Shown here: positions 4,442-5,252 of the stretch, piece after piece
Position numbering within the stretch: position 1 is the stretch's first letter
How the letters are laid out: each line of letters begins with the position of its first letter
Assembly (NCBI GenBank): GCA_965651815.1
Contig: CBFGTJ010000211.1
Location: 1 to 5,252, forward strand
Direction of reading: 5' to 3'
DNA from: CBFGTJ01 sp965651815
GTDB lineage: Bacteria > Actinomycetota > Acidimicrobiia > Acidimicrobiales > Microtrichaceae
DNA length: 5,252 nucleotides
Translations under genes and position numbers: made by a program
Notes under the pieces: generated by a model
Seen by the model: the letters and a program-made list of their open reading frames with translations, nothing else
Database searches by the model: none
Told to the model about the DNA's origin: nothing

Positions 4442-5252
4442 ATGCGAGTGCTGGTCGTCACCAACGACCTGCCACCGCGGGTCGGTGGCATCCAGTACTA
4501 CGTCGAGCAGCTCGCCCTCGGCCTGCACCGCGCCGGTGACGACGTCACCCTCTACGGGTCGTCGTACGACGGCGACGCCGAGTGGGACGCCGCCGCGCCG
4601 TTCCGGGTGGTGCGCGAGCCGACCTCGACGTTGCTCCCGACGCCCAGGACGCTGCGCCACGTGCTCCGGCTGGTCGAGCACGTGGCGCCCGACGTCGTCG
4701 TGTTCGGCGCGGCGTTCCCGCTCGGGTTGATGGGCCCGACGATCCGGGCCCGCACCGGCGTGCCCTACGTGGCGTTCACCCACGGGCTCGAGGTGTCCTC
4801 GGCCCGCTTCCCGCTCGGCTGGCGCCTGCTCCGCCGGATCGGGCGCGACGCGTCCGCGGTGACGTTCGTGTCGCACTGGTGCGAGCGCGAGCTGGCGCCC
4901 CGCTTCGGGGACGGTCCCCGCTACGAGCTGCTGCCCCCGGCGATCGACCCGGAGGTGTTCCACCCCGGCGTCGACGGGACGAAGGTCCGCGAGGGTTACG
5001 GGTTCGGCGACGACCCGGTGGTGGTGTGCGTGTCGCGGGTCGTCGAGCGCAAGGGCCAGGACCAGCTGGTGCGCGGGCTGCCCGCGCTGCGCCGCCTCGT
5101 GCCGGGAGCGCGGCTGATGGTCGTCGGGGGAGGGCCCCACCTCGGGGCGCTGCAACGCCTCGCCCGTGAGGTGGGCGTCGCCGACCACGTGACCTTCACC
5201 GGCGAGGTCCCCGACGCCGAGCTCCCCGCGCACTTCGCCGCGGGCGACGTGT
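4442..5252 (+). CDS. GT4-family glycosyltransferase, PimB/MgtA-like mannosyltransferase (3' end outside window)
   Basis: An ATG at 4442 opens 270 codons that run off the window end. The start MRVLVVTNDLPPRVGGIQYYVEQLA is the typical N-terminus of actinobacterial PimB/MgtA-like enzymes, with the Gly-Gly loop (15-16) that helps bind the sugar nucleotide. Further family features are EPTSTLLPTPRTLRHV (59-74), THGLEV (113-118), the interdomain ELLPPAIDPEVFHP (162-175) and CVSRVVERKGQDQLV (196-210). In that last block Arg199 and Lys204 correspond to the residues that grip the nucleotide diphosphate. GGGPHLGALQRLA (229-241) follows. The C-terminal E-x7-E motif is beyond the window. PimB adds the second mannose to phosphatidylinositol mannoside at the inner membrane face using GDP-mannose, but donor and acceptor are not provable here. 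The 20-nt gap after the hydrolase holds neither a Shine-Dalgarno nor a TAnnnT hexamer, which suggests read-through from upstream. Confidence 0.92.
   Translation, partial: MRVLVVTNDLPPRVGGIQYYVEQLALGLHRAGDDVTLYGSSYDGDAEWDAAAPFRVVREPTSTLLPTPRTLRHVLRLVEHVAPDVVVFGAAFPLGLMGPTIRARTGVPYVAFTHGLEVSSARFPLGWRLLRRIGRDASAVTFVSHWCERELAPRFGDGPRYELLPPAIDPEVFHPGVDGTKVREGYGFGDDPVVVCVSRVVERKGQDQLVRGLPALRRLVPGARLMVVGGGPHLGALQRLAREVGVADHVTFTGEVPDAELPAHFAAGDV

Noticed and set aside
4325..5233. A 302-codon minus-strand frame opposite the glycosyltransferase
   Set aside because: The plus-strand frame has a full set of GT4 N-terminal motifs. The minus frame is a compositional shadow rich in Arg, His, Gly and Val.
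1..5252. A defence, mobile or biosynthetic gene system
   Set aside because: I looked for transposases, integrases, nucleases, toxin-antitoxin pairs, CRISPR repeats, NRPS/PKS motifs and phage genes and saw none. The genes are ordinary metabolic and regulatory families in separate transcription units.

Overview
The window is very GC-rich, about 70% or more by eye, with strong third-position GC and frequent GTG starts. It has the mycothiol-enzyme-like DinB fold, the CsoR type and the PimB-like glycosyltransferase expected of an actinobacterium. An Acidimicrobiia-type lineage is a guess, not something the sequence proves. There are eight CDSs on both strands plus a gene tail, packed with almost no spare DNA. 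No tRNA, rRNA, CRISPR array, insertion sequence or phage gene was seen, and no stretch over 300 bases lacks a gene.

Layout. Positions 1-114 hold the 3' end of an unrecognised plus-strand gene, which ends at a large hairpin (126-171). A minus-strand pair follows: a CbiX/SirB-like chelatase (818-1240) and then a TIGR03086/maleylpyruvate isomerase-like DinB-fold protein (148-765), whose stop codon sits in the loop of that hairpin. Divergent from the chelatase, 24 bp away, is a SpoU/TrmH-type RNA 2'-O-methyltransferase (1265-1966). Next is a csoR copper-sensing repressor (2011-2292) with a perfect 19-bp operator just upstream. It converges on a thioredoxin-fold protein without a CxxC (2303-2788, minus). 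Divergent from that are an eIF-2B/MtnA-like protein (2853-3653), a dienelactone hydrolase (3735-4421) and the first 270 residues of a PimB-like GT4 glycosyltransferase (4442-5252, cut by the window end).

Regulation is the clearest theme. Six of the eight CDSs (chelatase, methyltransferase, csoR, thioredoxin-like, eIF-2B-like, dienelactone hydrolase) have a TAnnnT hexamer ending 6-8 nt before the start codon and no usable Shine-Dalgarno. This is the signature of leaderless transcription, where the start codon is the transcript 5' end. The DinB-fold gene, inside an apparent operon, instead has a GGAGGT ribosome binding site. The chelatase and methyltransferase -10 hexamers overlap by two bases, so the two promoters probably exclude each other.

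The genes do not form one obvious pathway: they look like a run of small independent transcription units. I see no evidence for a new multi-gene system. The points worth a second look are the leaderless promoters, the overlapping divergent promoter, the csoR with no copper efflux gene nearby, and two proteins that keep a fold but appear to have lost the family's catalytic residues.
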